NCBI GenBank assembly: GCA_039720395.1 | Contig: CM077832.1 | Coordinates: forward strand, 14,884,966 to 14,948,965 | DNA from: Liquidambar formosana | Lineage: Eukaryota > Streptophyta > Magnoliopsida > Saxifragales > Altingiaceae | Direction: 5' to 3' | DNA: 64,000 bases | Shown here: positions 1-11,559 of the stretch, piece by piece | Numbering within the stretch: the first letter of the stretch is position 1 | How the letters are laid out: every line of letters starts with the position of its first letter | Translations under genes and position numbers: made by a program | The notes under the pieces: generated by a model | The model's input: only the letters and a program-made list of their open reading frames with translations | What the model was told of the DNA's origin: nothing | The model's database searches: none

Positions 1-2236
1 ATTTGAAAGTGAAAACACATTTTGTTAAAAATGAAAAGTTGCACCAGTTTAGAATTAGAATACAGAACACAACTTTTAAAAATTTAAGTAGAAGGTGCCA
101 TGTGGTAGTGTAAAAAAATTGCCGCATCGTTATGGTAAACATTGTTTTATATATACTAGTGTTAAACCCATGTTATGCACGGGATGATTAAGAAATACAA
201 TATATGCCTTAGCAGTAAATTGTTTAAAGCTTCCTTCATTTATCAATGGGTGACTTCTCAATCACCAAAAAAATAAATAAATAAATAAAAATTCTAATCC
301 AATATAAAAATGAAGATAAAATTGGCTTTCAATTTTGTCCTGTAAAAAAATTTTAAAAATAAAAATAAAAATCAACCTATACAACACAAATAAATGAGCA
401 ACGGTATTGATGATTGAGAGAGAAAAAATTTCCTCAATGAAACAACCTTACAAAATTTGAAGCACTGTGAACATAACCATCACTTTAGCCTTTTTATATC
501 AAGCAACAAATTGAACCTTTTCCTTTTAGGGAAGAAAAAAATTAACAAAATTTAAAAGTATGGTGACAATGGTGTTGCCCAAGTGCTGAAATCAATCGAT
601 TGCTAAGAAGAAACAATCAAGGAAGATAGAATTATTTATAATAAAAAATAAATAAACAAAGAAAAAAAAAATCAAAACAAAACAAAGAAAACACCAAACC
701 TCAAAGAACATTCATGTCCCATTCAAAAAGACATTGGTTGGAAAAAAATAGCCAATTTATGGAGATGTGTAAGGAGAAAATCTTCCATTAGATAATAAAG
801 CATAGGGGTCTAGTCCAAGAAATTTGCTTGCAGGGTTAGCATGTGCACTCTGCAAATATATAGAGAGAACGTGAGAGGATGGGATGAAGGAGCAATGTTA
901 ATGTAGGAAAAGGATTTCTAGATAAGTGTTCATAAAACAGTTGGGAAGAGGAAGATGTGCAAAATAAGGTAACTGTTGCCTGTTCAAAAATTAAATACAT
1001 CCCTTGGCATTTGTTAGGTCTCACTAGAATTTGATTGGAGAATAAAGAGAATGTCATGTGGCTCCGTAAAAAATTGTGGCAATTGTGAATACTACTTTTA
1101 AATATATACTAGGAGGGAGCCCATGCAATGCACGGGACAAAAAGAGGAACATGATATTTAATAGAAAAAATTCAAAAAGAAAAGGAAAGAAAAGAAAAAG
1201 GCATAAAAGTAAAATCTTACTTGTACCAATACATTAACTTCGTCAACCTCTTGATCCAATTCCTAAATCAAAATTGTAATCCTAATATATATATATAGAT
1301 ATTAATTAGAAGGATTGTATCTTTTAAATTAAAACAAATGGTTGCAACACTTGAAAAAAATATTGTGTTTTTTAAGAATAACTGAACGGTTACCACTTTT
1401 GAAAATAAGAGATACAACTTTTAAAAACAACTTTTAAAACACCTAGAAATAAAGAGGATGCCATATGGTTACATAAAAAATTGACACGTGGCGATTGTGA
1501 ATACTACTTTTATATATATATTAGATATTAGATTATATTGAAGAATAAAGAGAATGCCATGTGGCTTCGTAAAAAATTGCCACGTGACAATTATGAACAC
1601 TATATTTATATATATATATTAGAAATTAACAGTGAGCCCATGCGTTGCATGGGACAAATAGAAGAGCATGTTAGTTAATAGGAAAAGACTTAAAAAAAAA
1701 AAAAAAGCGTAAAAGTAAGATCTTACTTGTGCCAATACATTAACCTCATCAACCTCTTGATCTAACTCTTAAATTAAATTTGTAATCCTAATATATAGAT
1801 GTCAATTGGAAAGATTATGTCTTTTAAATTAAAATAAATGGTTACAACCTTTGAAAAAAATATTGTATTTGTTAAGAATAATTAAACAGTTACCACTTTT
1901 GAGAATTAGAGATACAACTTAGAAATGGTTACAACCTTTGAAAAAAAATATTGTATTTTTTAAGAATAATTGAACAATTACCACTTTTAAAAATTAGAGA
2001 TACAACTTAGATGCCAATTGGAATGATTGTGTCTTTTAGATTAAAACAAATGGTTACAACCTTTGAAAAAAAAGATTTTGTTTTTTAAGAATAATTGAAC
2101 AATTACCACTTTTGAAAATTAGATATACAATTTTTAAAAACAACTTTTAAAACACTTAGAAATAAAGAGAATGCCACATGGTTGTATAAAAATTCGACAG
2201 GTGACCTTTTATATATATATATATATTAGACTAGTC
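1..2236. repeat. AT-rich array of related ~80-500 bp modules (possible Helitron-type repeats)
   Basis: A module of the form AATAAAGAGAATGCCATGTGG ... ATTGCCACGTG ... TACTTTTATATATATATTAG recurs at about 80-160, 1030-1110, 1445-1530, 1540-1625 and 2158-2232. After several copies follows a segment like GAGCCCATGCAATGCACGGGAC (about 155-190, 1112-1140, 1630-1658). The units 1140-1530 and 1660-2215 are long diverged copies of each other, with internal duplications (TTTGAAAAAAATATTGT near 1850, 1940, 2065). No coding sequence is seen. The CTAG-type ends and hairpin-like GCCACGTGGC suggest Helitron or MITE derivatives, but this is not proven. Confidence 0.55.
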
Positions 2237-2368
2237 ACAAGATACACGTGATGCGTGTGCAACGTGGAGCAATGTTGAATGCGATGCAGTGTGCAATGTT
2301 TATTGAGAAAAAGTGTACCTTACATTACATTAGATGGAAGGGAAGAAGGGAAAAAAAAAAAGAGGGAA

Positions 2369-2398
2369 GGGGGGGGGGGGGGGGGGGGGGGGGGGGGG
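2369..2398. repeat. Poly(G) run of 30
   Basis: Thirty uninterrupted G residues, preceded by A- and G-rich sequence, lie directly at the left terminus of the TIR element that follows. Length may be unreliable because of polymerase slippage. Confidence 0.9.
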
Positions 2399-4227
2399 CG
2401 CATTTGGTAAGAAGTCTATTTTAGCAAACTTTTATAGGTTGAAGTCCCTTAAAAGTCAATTCGATACTATTATATAAAGTCAATTCTCTTTGTAGTTGGA
2501 TTGCACTTGAATTTACTAAAAACTCCCTTTTAATTATCTTCCTTTCAAAAAGTCTTAAGGGTGATATAATAACTACGGCTTTCAATTGGACACGGATTTT
2601 CACTCCTCCACTCTCCCAAGATCTCTCCTTGATTCTACTGACATATGGCATTTTAAAATTTAAAATTTAAAATTTGACAATTATTAAAACTAATCTTCAA
2701 TTAAATCCCAAATTAATCACTCCTCAACATAAAGTGAGATACAGAAGCCAATTATAAATAGATAAAGTTTTGGGATTCCTCTCCCACGTTGCCTCTCATC
2801 TCCCCCTCCCAATTAATCTCCTTCCCCAACTGAACACCAGTCTTCTGCCTTCAAAGTGGGAAAAAACACAGAAAAAAAAAAAAAAACGTAGTTTAAGAAA
2901 ATGGTAAAAGATCATTAATTGTTGTCTCCTCTATCACCAGTACTGAACTCTTCTTCCACCGTAACACATCTTGCAATTATCGAATTGCATTCAGCACTTA
3001 CGTGGCTCTCGGACGGTTAGTTTCTTGTACCCTTATTTATTTTTTATTTTTTCAGATTTCATGTGTAGATACATTTTTTTTTTTGGAAAATTAGTTAGAA
3101 GTCCGATTCCTAGGTTTCATAAAGTGATAAGTCCTACCAAAACTTTTTTAAAACTCTAAGTCCATTTAAGTTCCCAAATGGTAATGTTGAGCAATTTATT
3201 GGTTTGTTATGTTCTACGAATACCAACCTTATCCTTTCGCCTAATATGGTATTTTAGTAAGCTGTTGACGTTTAAAATTAAGCAAGATTCTCTTTGAGTT
3301 TATTCTTTACGATTTCCGTAGCAATCAATCGCAATCATGGGGTTAACATGAAAAATACCCCTATCAAATAATCACAAAATCTTTCCTTATTTTTTTCCCA
3401 TAATTCTTTCGTTATTATTTTTCTCTCCTTTATTTTCTTCACCCAAGATTCTCTCCTAATTTCTCTCTTATAGCAACTCTCCTATAACCATACCTTCCTT
3501 ATTTTTTGTTATTTCTCTTCTAATTACACTCCTTATTTTTCTCTAAGGATTCCTTTTGTATTTTTCTACCATAACAATTCTCTTATAACCCACACCTTCC
3601 TTACTTTAAAAAAAATAAAATAATAAAAAATAAAAAATACATGGAAAAAAACATGATATAAAATTTCATGTCATTGTTTTATTTTATAAATGATTTGTTA
3701 ACGTGTATTTGATTATTTTATTTCATATCACTGTTCCTTCTGATTATTTTTTTGTGTGGGTGTAACTTATATTTGATGCTTGTAGTTTCAATGTAATTGA
3801 AGAGTAACAAGTTTTTGATAGAAAACATTGAGCATTGTATCATTTGGTGTCATTTGTTCTAAATAGTTACTTAGTGATATAGTTACTTTAAATTTGGGTG
3901 AATGCTTAGGAATAGTTACACAAATATAATTTGTGAAAAGGTAGCAAAATTCATTTGAGTGCAATAAAAAAGGGAAGTGTTTATTTACGTCAGAAAATAT
4001 TGGGAAGAAAAAAAAGAACCATAAATGTGAGGTAAAATCCATTTGGGTGCAATAAAAAAGGAAGCTGTTATTAATGTTAGAAAATATGAGGAGGAAAAAA
4101 TGGAACAATCAATGTTGGGGTATTTTGGTCTTGTCATCTCTTAATGGGACTTGAGGCTTTATCATTTTTTTAAGTGGCACTTTAACCCATAAAAGTTTGC
4201 TAAAATAGATTCCTCACCAAATGCCCC
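2395..4227. mobile_element. 1.8-kb element with terminal inverted repeats, non-coding
   Basis: The left end (GCATTTGGTAAGAAGTC then TATTTTAGCAAACTTTTATAGG) matches the reverse complement of the right end at about 4165-4227 (CCTCACCAAATGCCCC and CCCATAAAAGTTTGCTAAAATAG). The interior has no transposase. It holds a TATA-like ATTATAAATAGATAAAG near 2752 and a CT-rich stretch to 2960 that could be a captured promoter/leader, plus a diverged ~70-bp tandem duplication at 3955-4100 (GTGCAATAAAAAAGG in both copies). The GGGC-type ends resemble PIF/Harbinger termini, but no target duplication could be defined next to the G run. Confidence 0.6.
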
Positions 4228-4243
4228 AATTAAATTAGATTAG

Positions 4244-5134
4244 GGGAACGGCTATTGCAATCCCCCAAAGGGTTAAGTTGCCCCCCCCAAATTTTTTAAA
4301 GAGAAAAATGATGCTGCAAAATGACCAAAAAGGGCCTTATGCAACCCACCCCTCTCCGGCACCCTTCTCCGGCGCCCACCCCACCGGCGACATTTTCCGG
4401 CGACACCTTCCTCCCCTTCCTTCTTCTTCTCTTCTTCTCTTCTTCTTTTTTTTTTTTCTTTTCTTTTCCTTCCCAGAACCCATCTCCTGCACCCCACCCC
4501 CCCTCGTCGGTAGCCCACCCCTCTCCCGTACCCCCCCTCGTCGGCAGCTCACCCCTCTCCCATACCTTCCTCTTCTTCCCTCTTCTTCTCTTCTTCTCTT
4601 CCCTTTTTTTTTTTTTTTTTCTTTTCCTTCACAGAACCCCTCTCCCGCACCCCCTCTCGTTGGCAGCCCTCCTCCCCGTCGCCGGAAAAAATGGAGGAAT
4701 ACACAGATCTGACCACAGAGGGGGAAAAAAAAAAAAAAAAAAAAAAAAGGAGAAGAAGAGGGAAGAGGAAGAATTCCCGTCGCCCCCACCCCACCCCACC
4801 ACTGGAAAAAATGGAGGTTTTGACAAAAAAAACCTCCCCCCACAGATCTGACCAGCAGAGGAAGGAAAGAAAAAAAAAAAGAAGAAGAAGAAGAAAGAAG
4901 AGGAGAAGGAGAGAGAAGAGGAGAACCTTCGTCGCCATCGCCGTCGCCATGTTCCCGTCGCCGTTCTCCCGTCAGGGGGAGGGGGAGTGGGGTGGGTGAA
5001 GGGGTGGATGAGGGTTATGGTTATTTAGAAGAGGGGTGTTTTAGTCTTTTAAAGGGGTGGGTATATATATTTGGGGGGTGGGGATATCAGCTGGGGGCAA
5101 CTTAACCCTTTGAGGGGTTGCAATAGCCGTTCCC
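4244..5134. mobile_element. Mutator-type non-autonomous element (MULE/MITE) with exact 9-bp target duplication
   Basis: Terminal inverted repeats of about 41 bases begin GGGAACGGCTATTGCAA and continue into AAAGGGTTAAGTTGCCCCC, with two mismatches between ends. The direct repeat TTAGATTAG flanks the element exactly (4235-4243 and 5135-5143), the target size expected for Mutator-like elements. The interior is strongly strand-biased CT/GA with CCGTCGCC-like stretches and gives only low-complexity reading frames, which are not taken as genes. Confidence 0.85.
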
Positions 5135-5199
5135 TTAGATTAGATGTATGTTAATTTTGGACTATGAGGCCCACCAATTCTTATAAGATCCATCAAATA

Positions 5200-5599
5200 G
5201 GAAACGGCTATTGCAACCCCACATTCCTATAAGCCCACCCCCCATCCTTTAGGTTTTCAAGGTTTTATGCAAAATATAAAAAGTTTTTATGAAAACCGGC
5301 CCTGATGTCCATTAAAAAACATCATTTTGAACAACTTTGCAGAAGAAAGTTTTTCCAAAATCTATCGTTTAAATATACTTTTTAACCATTTGTAGCCTTT
5401 ATTTCATTTTTTGCCAAAAAGTCTACCTAAACGATAAATTTTGGAAAAACTTTTGTCTGCAAAGTTGTTCAAAATGATGTTTTCTATTGGACATCATGGC
5501 CGGTTTTCATAAAAACATTTTATATTTTGCATAAAACCTTAAAAACCTAAAGGATGAGGGGTGGGCTTATAGGAATGGGGGGTTGCAATAGCCGTTCCC
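5200..5599. mobile_element. 400-bp foldback MITE sharing ends with the preceding MULE
   Basis: Nearly the whole element is one palindrome: the left arm (AACGGCTATTGCAACCCC, then TTTATGCAAAATATAAAAAG and AAAACCGGCC) is matched in reverse complement by the right arm ending GGGGTTGCAATAGCCGTTCCC. The terminal 18 bases equal those of the element at 4244-5134, so the two belong to one family. No clear 9-bp target duplication is visible. Confidence 0.8.
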
Positions 5600-5775
5600 A
5601 TATTAATGGTCTCGATTCATTGGAGGATCCGATAGATAGAGAAAAGCCTTAAACCCAGTCTACACACAACCAGAGAAGTCTAAAAACAACCCCTTAACTT
5701 AGACTCTACCTCTAAAGTTACAGACATTACGAACCCATTCGTATTATGCAAGTGACGACAAATATCTAGTAAATA

Positions 5776-5816
5776 TGTGTGTGTATATATATATATATAT
5801 ACACACACATATATAC
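5776..5816. repeat. GT/TA/AC compound microsatellite
   Basis: GTGTGTATATATATATATATACACACAC is self-complementary and can form a hairpin. The surrounding 5600-6640 shows no gene, only unique-looking AT-rich sequence and short chance ORFs. Confidence 0.8.
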
Positions 5817-6654
5817 AATTCACTTTAGGTTTGGAATTTCGGACTTGAAGAACTTTCGGATTTCTTTTTGCCACAGCCGGGTCAAAATCCACGTTAAAAG
5901 CACAAAAAAAAAAAAAAAGGCCCAAACGATTATCAAATGTAGGAACTCCTTCAAGATTTACAAGCGTGGGAACTCCTTCAATTGCATTAGGACAAGTGGC
6001 ATCTTGTTCTCGGGTTGTTACCCAAACCAAGTTGCTCAAATGTAACGGGTGATCGGTTCGTTAAAAAACTCGTTTTATTTGATTTTTATTAAAATAATTA
6101 AGATAGGTGTCATTATAGAGATTCAAAAAAACAGATACTTATATTCTTTAACGTCCGACCTGAGTGGGTTCTATCACGCACCAATAAAAAGCTCAATTGA
6201 AGAGGGTCTTCTTGTTCGGATCACCATTGATACAAGATGTTTTCTATGTGGTTTTAAAGCTCATGAAATTTACGCAGCAATAAAAATTTTTTAAAATACA
6301 ATCAAATTTCAGCTAATTTAGTTTCCCTCGAAAAAGCAATTAAAACAACATTGAATTCAAAGTTTCATTTTCCTTTTAAACAACTGTTTTTTGAAAAAGC
6401 ATCAACCTATGTCCCTATAATCTTCTGATTTGCGTAAAGTTATGAAGCCTTTCACCTTTTCATACACCTTTCGCAAAGAACTGATCATAAGATGAAAGCA
6501 AAATCAAAGCAATTTTTTTTTTTTTCCTCCAAAACTAAAAATGAGAAATGTTTTTCACTTTGGTATTGTATGACCAGGAAAAATTAGAAAGCCATCGTTT
6601 TGATTGCTTCTTTTTGCAACATAATCACCTCAAACGATTCAAAAGCGCCGCTGG

Positions 6655-9600
6655 TCACACCCACCATGAAATGGGACCCAAACCATCATAATCAAGCGAT
6701 CCCTGCAAAATAGAGAAAATAATTAGAGTAGATCGTTGATTGAATTCTCACTGCCATTTGTAAAACAAGCAACCCATTAATAATATATAAATATCATGGA
6801 ACACGTGGTAAAATTGAAGAGCCGCCTTTAGGTTATCGAGTCTTCACATAGAAAAGAGATTTCTGCAGTGCCCGTGCTGATTGTATATAGTCTAAGAACT
6901 TATTCATTAACTTCAAACTATCACCATAAGACTACAGTTTACCTTCCTCACTGAGGACCAGGAGATTTAAATTTGATCTGCTGAAGAAATAACTAGTCAT
7001 AACAAAGGGAAGGGTTATTGCCCTAATTCAGTGGGATCGGATCACTCCCCTCCATTTCCCTCCGGTGGACGGCCTTTAAAGTGCCACATCTATTCAAGTT
7101 GATCTAAAGGTCTACAGCTAGCCACGTCATGCTGCTGCAAAACAGTAGGGGACTTATTTTAGTGGAGAGTAAACCCTCTCCTACGTTTTACACCTTTACT
7201 TTTTCCTCTAAAAAGCAGTCACCAGAGAAGTTGCCGGCTCCGACAGCAAGTGGACTCTGATGATCCACAACATGGATGAACCCATCTAAATTCAAGTTTA
7301 TAAGTAGAATTACTGGTGATTGCTAACAATTTAAAGGAATAGAAGTTAGTTCAACCCCATTAAAATTTGGGCTCCATGGTCCTTTAGAAAGTGTGTGAGA
7401 GAGAAGATGGTGAGATCTAAGAGTGAGATTCAAGAAAGAGGAAAAAAATGTATAGAATTGAAGAGATATATGAGATACAGTAGAGAGAGAGAGGAAGGAG
7501 TGGAGGTGTGGACTGTGGGGCTCATCAAACCATTTTGTGCATTCACAAATCTAACCCTCGATCACCTGAGCATTCACAGATCTAACCCTCACCCTTAAAC
7601 CCATTTTCATCCTCCACCATTAACAACAGCAACATCAAAGATGGGATTGGCTGTGCCTACTCGGAGTATTGAGCCGCCTTCACCAGGTTGGCATCATCAC
7701 CAAAGCCTGACTAGCTTGCAAGAACCAACGAAAGAGGGCTGAAATTCCTCTCCAATATAAGCCGTTAACGTTTCTGGACGAGTAAAACGGCGACTTGTAT
7801 AGGGAGATGACGTGGCTAACTTTAGGCCTTTAGATCAGCTTAAATAGATGTGGCAATTTAAGGACCGTGGACTGGAAGGAAATGGAGGGGAGTGGACTGG
7901 AGAGGATCCAAGCCCTACTTCAGTTGTTTCTAGCCTTTTGCCTAGATATGTCCTATAAAATGCTTTAAATGGCAATGGAAACATCCCAATATCTCTGGCA
8001 ATATCCTCATTTAAATACAAAACTGCTGGTGTAAATATATAAATATATGAGGGAGATTTAAAAGGAGAAAGAAAATCTTATAAGCATCTACAATATATGT
8101 GCAATATTAAGCGAACTGATCGGATGTCCAGGTGATCAAATCAAATTCACAACATAATTATTGAAACATGATGACCTATCACAAATTGGATTCAGATTAT
8201 AGCTGAACTTGGATATACCATGGTGTAACCTAGTTGATTTCTTGAAGAATCAACAGATACATGAAACTATTTGTTTGAGGAAAGAAAAAAAAAAACAAAC
8301 AAACAAACACATCTAAGGGCCTACTGCATGTCTGCACATAATTTGGTCTATTTATTCAAATTATTTTCCGTTAGCTAATGTTATGTTTCAAAGAGATGAT
8401 ATAACTTTCAAGAACTTGCTTAACCAAAATAGAGCCCAGAACATTACTAAGTAGTCTTGGGCACAGACCACAGGAGAGTACAAGAATCCTTCTCAGTAAA
8501 CCCAGATTCTTTAGAACTAGCAATATCCTTGATTGGTTGGCCCTTAATGTTATAGCAGAGGTTCAAAGGCATGCAGAGCTCAAAGTAACGCTACAGCTAG
8601 AGGTGAAAACACTTCGCAAAATAGAGTTCAAAGGATAAACTTACAGTGACCACCATAGGGGCAAACGGCCTTGATTCTTTTGGTTGCTCAATTGGAATTG
8701 AGGGATAATTTACATTATGAACTCGAAACCTAATCTGCAGTTGAACACCAAACAGTAATATCACTTGCAGATAGAAGTTTGAGAAAATTTATTTCCACTG
8801 TCAATGACTACTAGCGTAATAGTTTAAACCTCATCTATCCCATCTATAGGATATTTTTCTCCTTGAAACTCCCACATCCATCTGACTTGGTTCCTGAAAT
8901 ACTCACAATAAGATAAACGTAGGGACTGTTATTAAAAATGGTAAGAGAAGTCATGAAATTCACTGAACAAAAAATGACAGCAAAAGTTGTAATTCCATTA
9001 GAGTAGTCAATGTAGGCAAGGACTCTTACTTGTTTTCTGGGTCAGGCTCAGATTGGGATGGATTTGGCATAAGATGGGCAGGTACGTAAATGTCATAAAA
9101 AAATCCAAGGGTTACTGCTGATTATAGATTCAACATCAGTACGCCGCAATTCGTGGAATTGATTTATCATCACAAAATAGATTTTAAGGTGTGCAAACCA
9201 GGCTAAATATCGAGTTTCACCAATGTGAAAAATTAAATTTTTATTCACAAAATGTATATAACAAAAAGAAAAAAAAAAAAAAGGATCAAGTACCCCCATT
9301 TTATAATTATCAAACAAGGAATGAACACCCCCCACACCACAAAAAACAATGGATTCCTTAAACGATGTATTAAAAAAAAAACAAAACAAAACAAAAACAC
9401 AAAAAACTCAAATTTCTAGGGTCAGTCTCTTGTGAATCATGAGAGCATTGCCTCAATTAGTGGACAAGTATTTCATATAGTTTTGTCTTGGTAGTTGGTG
9501 CGGAAGTTGATGGGGAACCAAATCAAGGAAATTTTTCAATGATGGTGATGGGTAGAATAACTGAGCACTGGAACCGGTTAAAATGAATCAAATCCACACT

Positions 9601-10814
9601 AGAAGATCTGAAGGAACCATTGGGGCAGCAGAACCCATGACTTCTTAAACTCATTTGAGTCAAAGATTAGTGATTAACTTCATTAAAAAGAGAAAAGAAA
9701 AAGAAAAAAAAAAACAGAGATCTGTTTCCATACAATTTCCTAATAACAATTTTCCACTTTTTCTGTTCAGCTACATTATCCTCTTATTATTTATGATAAA
9801 AAAAAATGAATCAAATCAACCCATCTAGTTCTGAACTTTTCACAGCCCAGTGACTAGCTGATCTAATTCAGGTTAACCTCGAGCCCCTACTTAGACCAGT
9901 TATATGCCACAAAGCAACGAAGAAGTTGAATTTTAACCCCAGATCGACCAAAGAAAAAGAATACTGATAGCACCTAGCTAGTCAAAGCTATTATGTGTAT
10001 ACATTCATATGTCATATGCCTGTGTAATGAAAAGATAATACAAGCCTTAAAAATTATAAAAGAAAAATGGAAAAAAAGAAAGAAGAGAGAGCATAATTCT
10101 AGATGCAAATCAAACAAATAGAGAAGTATTTATAGAACATACAGCGTAAACCATTAGTGTCAGATTCTTTGAGTTTTGCAGTAATAATCTCTCCCACAAA
10201 TGGACGAAACATGATCAGTCTGAACTTGACCTGCCAGAATATCATTACATTTGATTGTTATAAAGTCTAAATATTTTGCAAAGTTTGGACGCCCCATGGG
10301 ATTTGAATCAGTAAATTGTGTTTTAAATAGAGTTTGAACACAGAAAATTGGCACTATTATTTCGGGACATCGCCATAAGTGCTCATACTCTAACATCCAT
10401 AGGAAATGCTAAGAAGTGTACCAAGCAATATATAGAAAAATAATAAATAAATAAAAAGAAGACTAGAAGATCCATGTAATAAAAATACCGTATAGGTCGA
10501 GGCACCATCCCCAGGAAAGATAAAGCCACCATCAATGGAACGGATATCATAAACAGAGATACAAAGCCCCAAATTTGCAATAACCTTAATTCCAAACATT
10601 TTCTCAGTCCCCATAATATTATCAAGCATAAGTCACAGACACATAAGAATGAGAAAAAAACCCATAAAGAATAGACTGAACAAAAAAAAGAAATACCACA
10701 GACCTTATCTAAGAAGAGTTTCTCAAGCTCTCCCATGATTGCTTTATTGAGAGGGAGACTGAGGAGATGTGGAGGCACACGCAATGTGTGCTCAATTAGG
10801 CTAAGGAAGAACAT
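6655..10814 (-). CDS. NRPC7: RNA polymerase III subunit RPC8 (Rpc25/Rpb7-like), complete seven-exon gene
   Basis: Encodes the Rpb7-family stalk subunit of RNA polymerase III, which in known systems pairs with Rpc17 in the nucleus and helps start transcription of tRNA and 5S genes. Exons on the minus strand: 10814-10704, 10584-10489, 10230-10143, 9114-9030, 8893-8830, 8734-8645, 6702-6655 (stop TGA 6657-6655). All junctions are GT-AG and phases join without a break, giving 193 residues, close to the family's roughly 200. The N-terminal Rpb7 domain carries TLRVPP (10-15), the GLCISVYDI strand (43-51) and the PGDGAS loop (61-66). The C-terminal S1-like part has FRPFVGE, TLGFF, the WMWEF motif (132-136), PFAPMVV, and ends GLGPISWWV. 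The start is the first ATG; it matches the family's MF-x-L start, followed by the HTLRVPP motif. Intron 6 (about 1.9 kb) is enlarged by a TIR element. Assignment is by remembered family motifs; the exon model is read directly. Confidence 0.93.
7011..7916. mobile_element. 906-bp TIR element inside RPC8 intron 6
   Basis: About 100 bases at the left (ACTCCCCTCCATTTCCCTCC, GCCACATCTATTCAAG, GATCTAAAGG, GCCACGTCAT) recur inverted at 7800-7916. The termini read AGGG(T/C)T. There is no transposase. Part of the interior (7200-7760) looks like mixed unique sequence with a short duplicated phrase (ATTCACA-ATCTAACCCTC at 7541 and 7570). No target duplication is evident at these limits, so the exact ends are uncertain. 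Confidence 0.65.
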
Positions 10815-10967
10815 TTGGAACTCCTACAAAAGGTAAATTTAAAACTGAGAATCAATTGGGGATGTGCTTTGTCCCATGAAATTAAGCCAAAATATAGAGT
10901 CGTTCCAGTTGTGGGCGTTTGCCTTCGACACTATGGACACCCAAACAGGCCCTTAAAGTTTGCTTCT

Positions 10968-11011
10968 CCCCCCCCCCCCCCCCCCCCAAAAAAAAAAAAA
11001 AAAAAAAAAAA
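10968..11011. repeat. Poly(C)20-poly(A)24 junction
   Basis: A run of 20 C directly followed by 24 A, inside the putative 5'UTR intron of RPC8. It sits beside the phrase CCAAACAGGCCC, which resembles the end of a Tourist-like MITE. Confidence 0.85.
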
Positions 11012-11159
11012 GAAAAAAACCTCTCAAGTTGTATGAACTCTGAAACTGTAAAGGATTTTCTTGTACAGGTAATCATCAAAACTCCTCGTAGGAGTATTTA
11101 TGCAAACACTTGGCGAGCATAGTTATATAGACGACTAAAAAACAAATACTATTCATACC

Positions 11160-11343
11160 AAACGCCAGTGGCCGATTGCGAAGAAGAGAGCACAGCGCAA
11201 ACCTCATGAAGGTTGATGACTGCACAGCAGAAGGGAGCAGAAGGGGGTTTCTCTTCTCTTAATTTTCTTTGTAATCAAAACAAGAGGGGCGAATGGGTCA
11301 CGTGTTTGGCATGTGAATGTGCACACACATCTATTTATAAAAG
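11160..11343 (-). promoter_or_regulatory. Probable core promoter and 5' leader of the RPC8 gene
   Basis: On the minus strand a good plant TATA box (TATAAATAG) lies at 11339-11331, with a CACGTG G-box at 11304-11299 just downstream. Between about 11310 and 11160 is a CT-rich leader without a long ORF. A possible donor (TTTG/GTATG) sits at 11159/11158 and a good acceptor (CTTTTGTAG/GAG) about 10 bases before the ATG, so a 5'UTR intron of roughly 330 bases is likely. The transcription start is inferred from TATA spacing only. Confidence 0.5.
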
Positions 11344-11417
11344 TGCCACCAAGGAATTCCTCCTTTGGTGTAGTTGTGTAAGGAGAAAAACTTATATGTA
11401 AATGCGATACGGCTAAT

Positions 11418-11524
11418 GTGGTATCACAAGTCAATGAAAGTGAAGCAAAGTGAGATTGTCAAAATGCTTTTTGACCCTATAATCCCACTTTACTTGACTT
11501 TCATTGGCCCATGACGCCACATGA
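11418..11524. repeat. Small inverted repeat (MITE-like hairpin)
   Basis: GTGGTATCAC..CAATGAAAGTGAAG..AAAGTGAGATT is repeated inverted as AATCCCACTTTACTTGACTTTCATTGG..GACGCCAC, forming a hairpin of about 105 bases upstream of the RPC8 promoter. Confidence 0.6.
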
Positions 11525-11559
11525 TCGTGTTATAATTACATGAAAGATTCACTCTTGTG

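Noticed and set aside
4273..4999. Several overlapping ORFs up to 176 codons on both strands
   Set aside because: They are low-complexity Pro/Ser/Phe or Arg/Lys/Glu products of CT/GA-rich sequence inside the MULE; no domain and no splice context.
7011..7916. Mutator assignment for the intron 6 element
   Set aside because: Long TIRs fit, but the 9-base flanks ACAAAGGGA and ACTTCAGTT do not match, so the superfamily is left open.
10160..10396. 78-residue minus ORF
   Set aside because: Shadow of RPC8 exon 3 in another frame; the in-phase translation of 10230-10143 gives the family sequence.
10383..10629. Long minus ORFs continuing past RPC8 exons 1 and 2
   Set aside because: They read through introns; family motifs stop exactly at GT donors.
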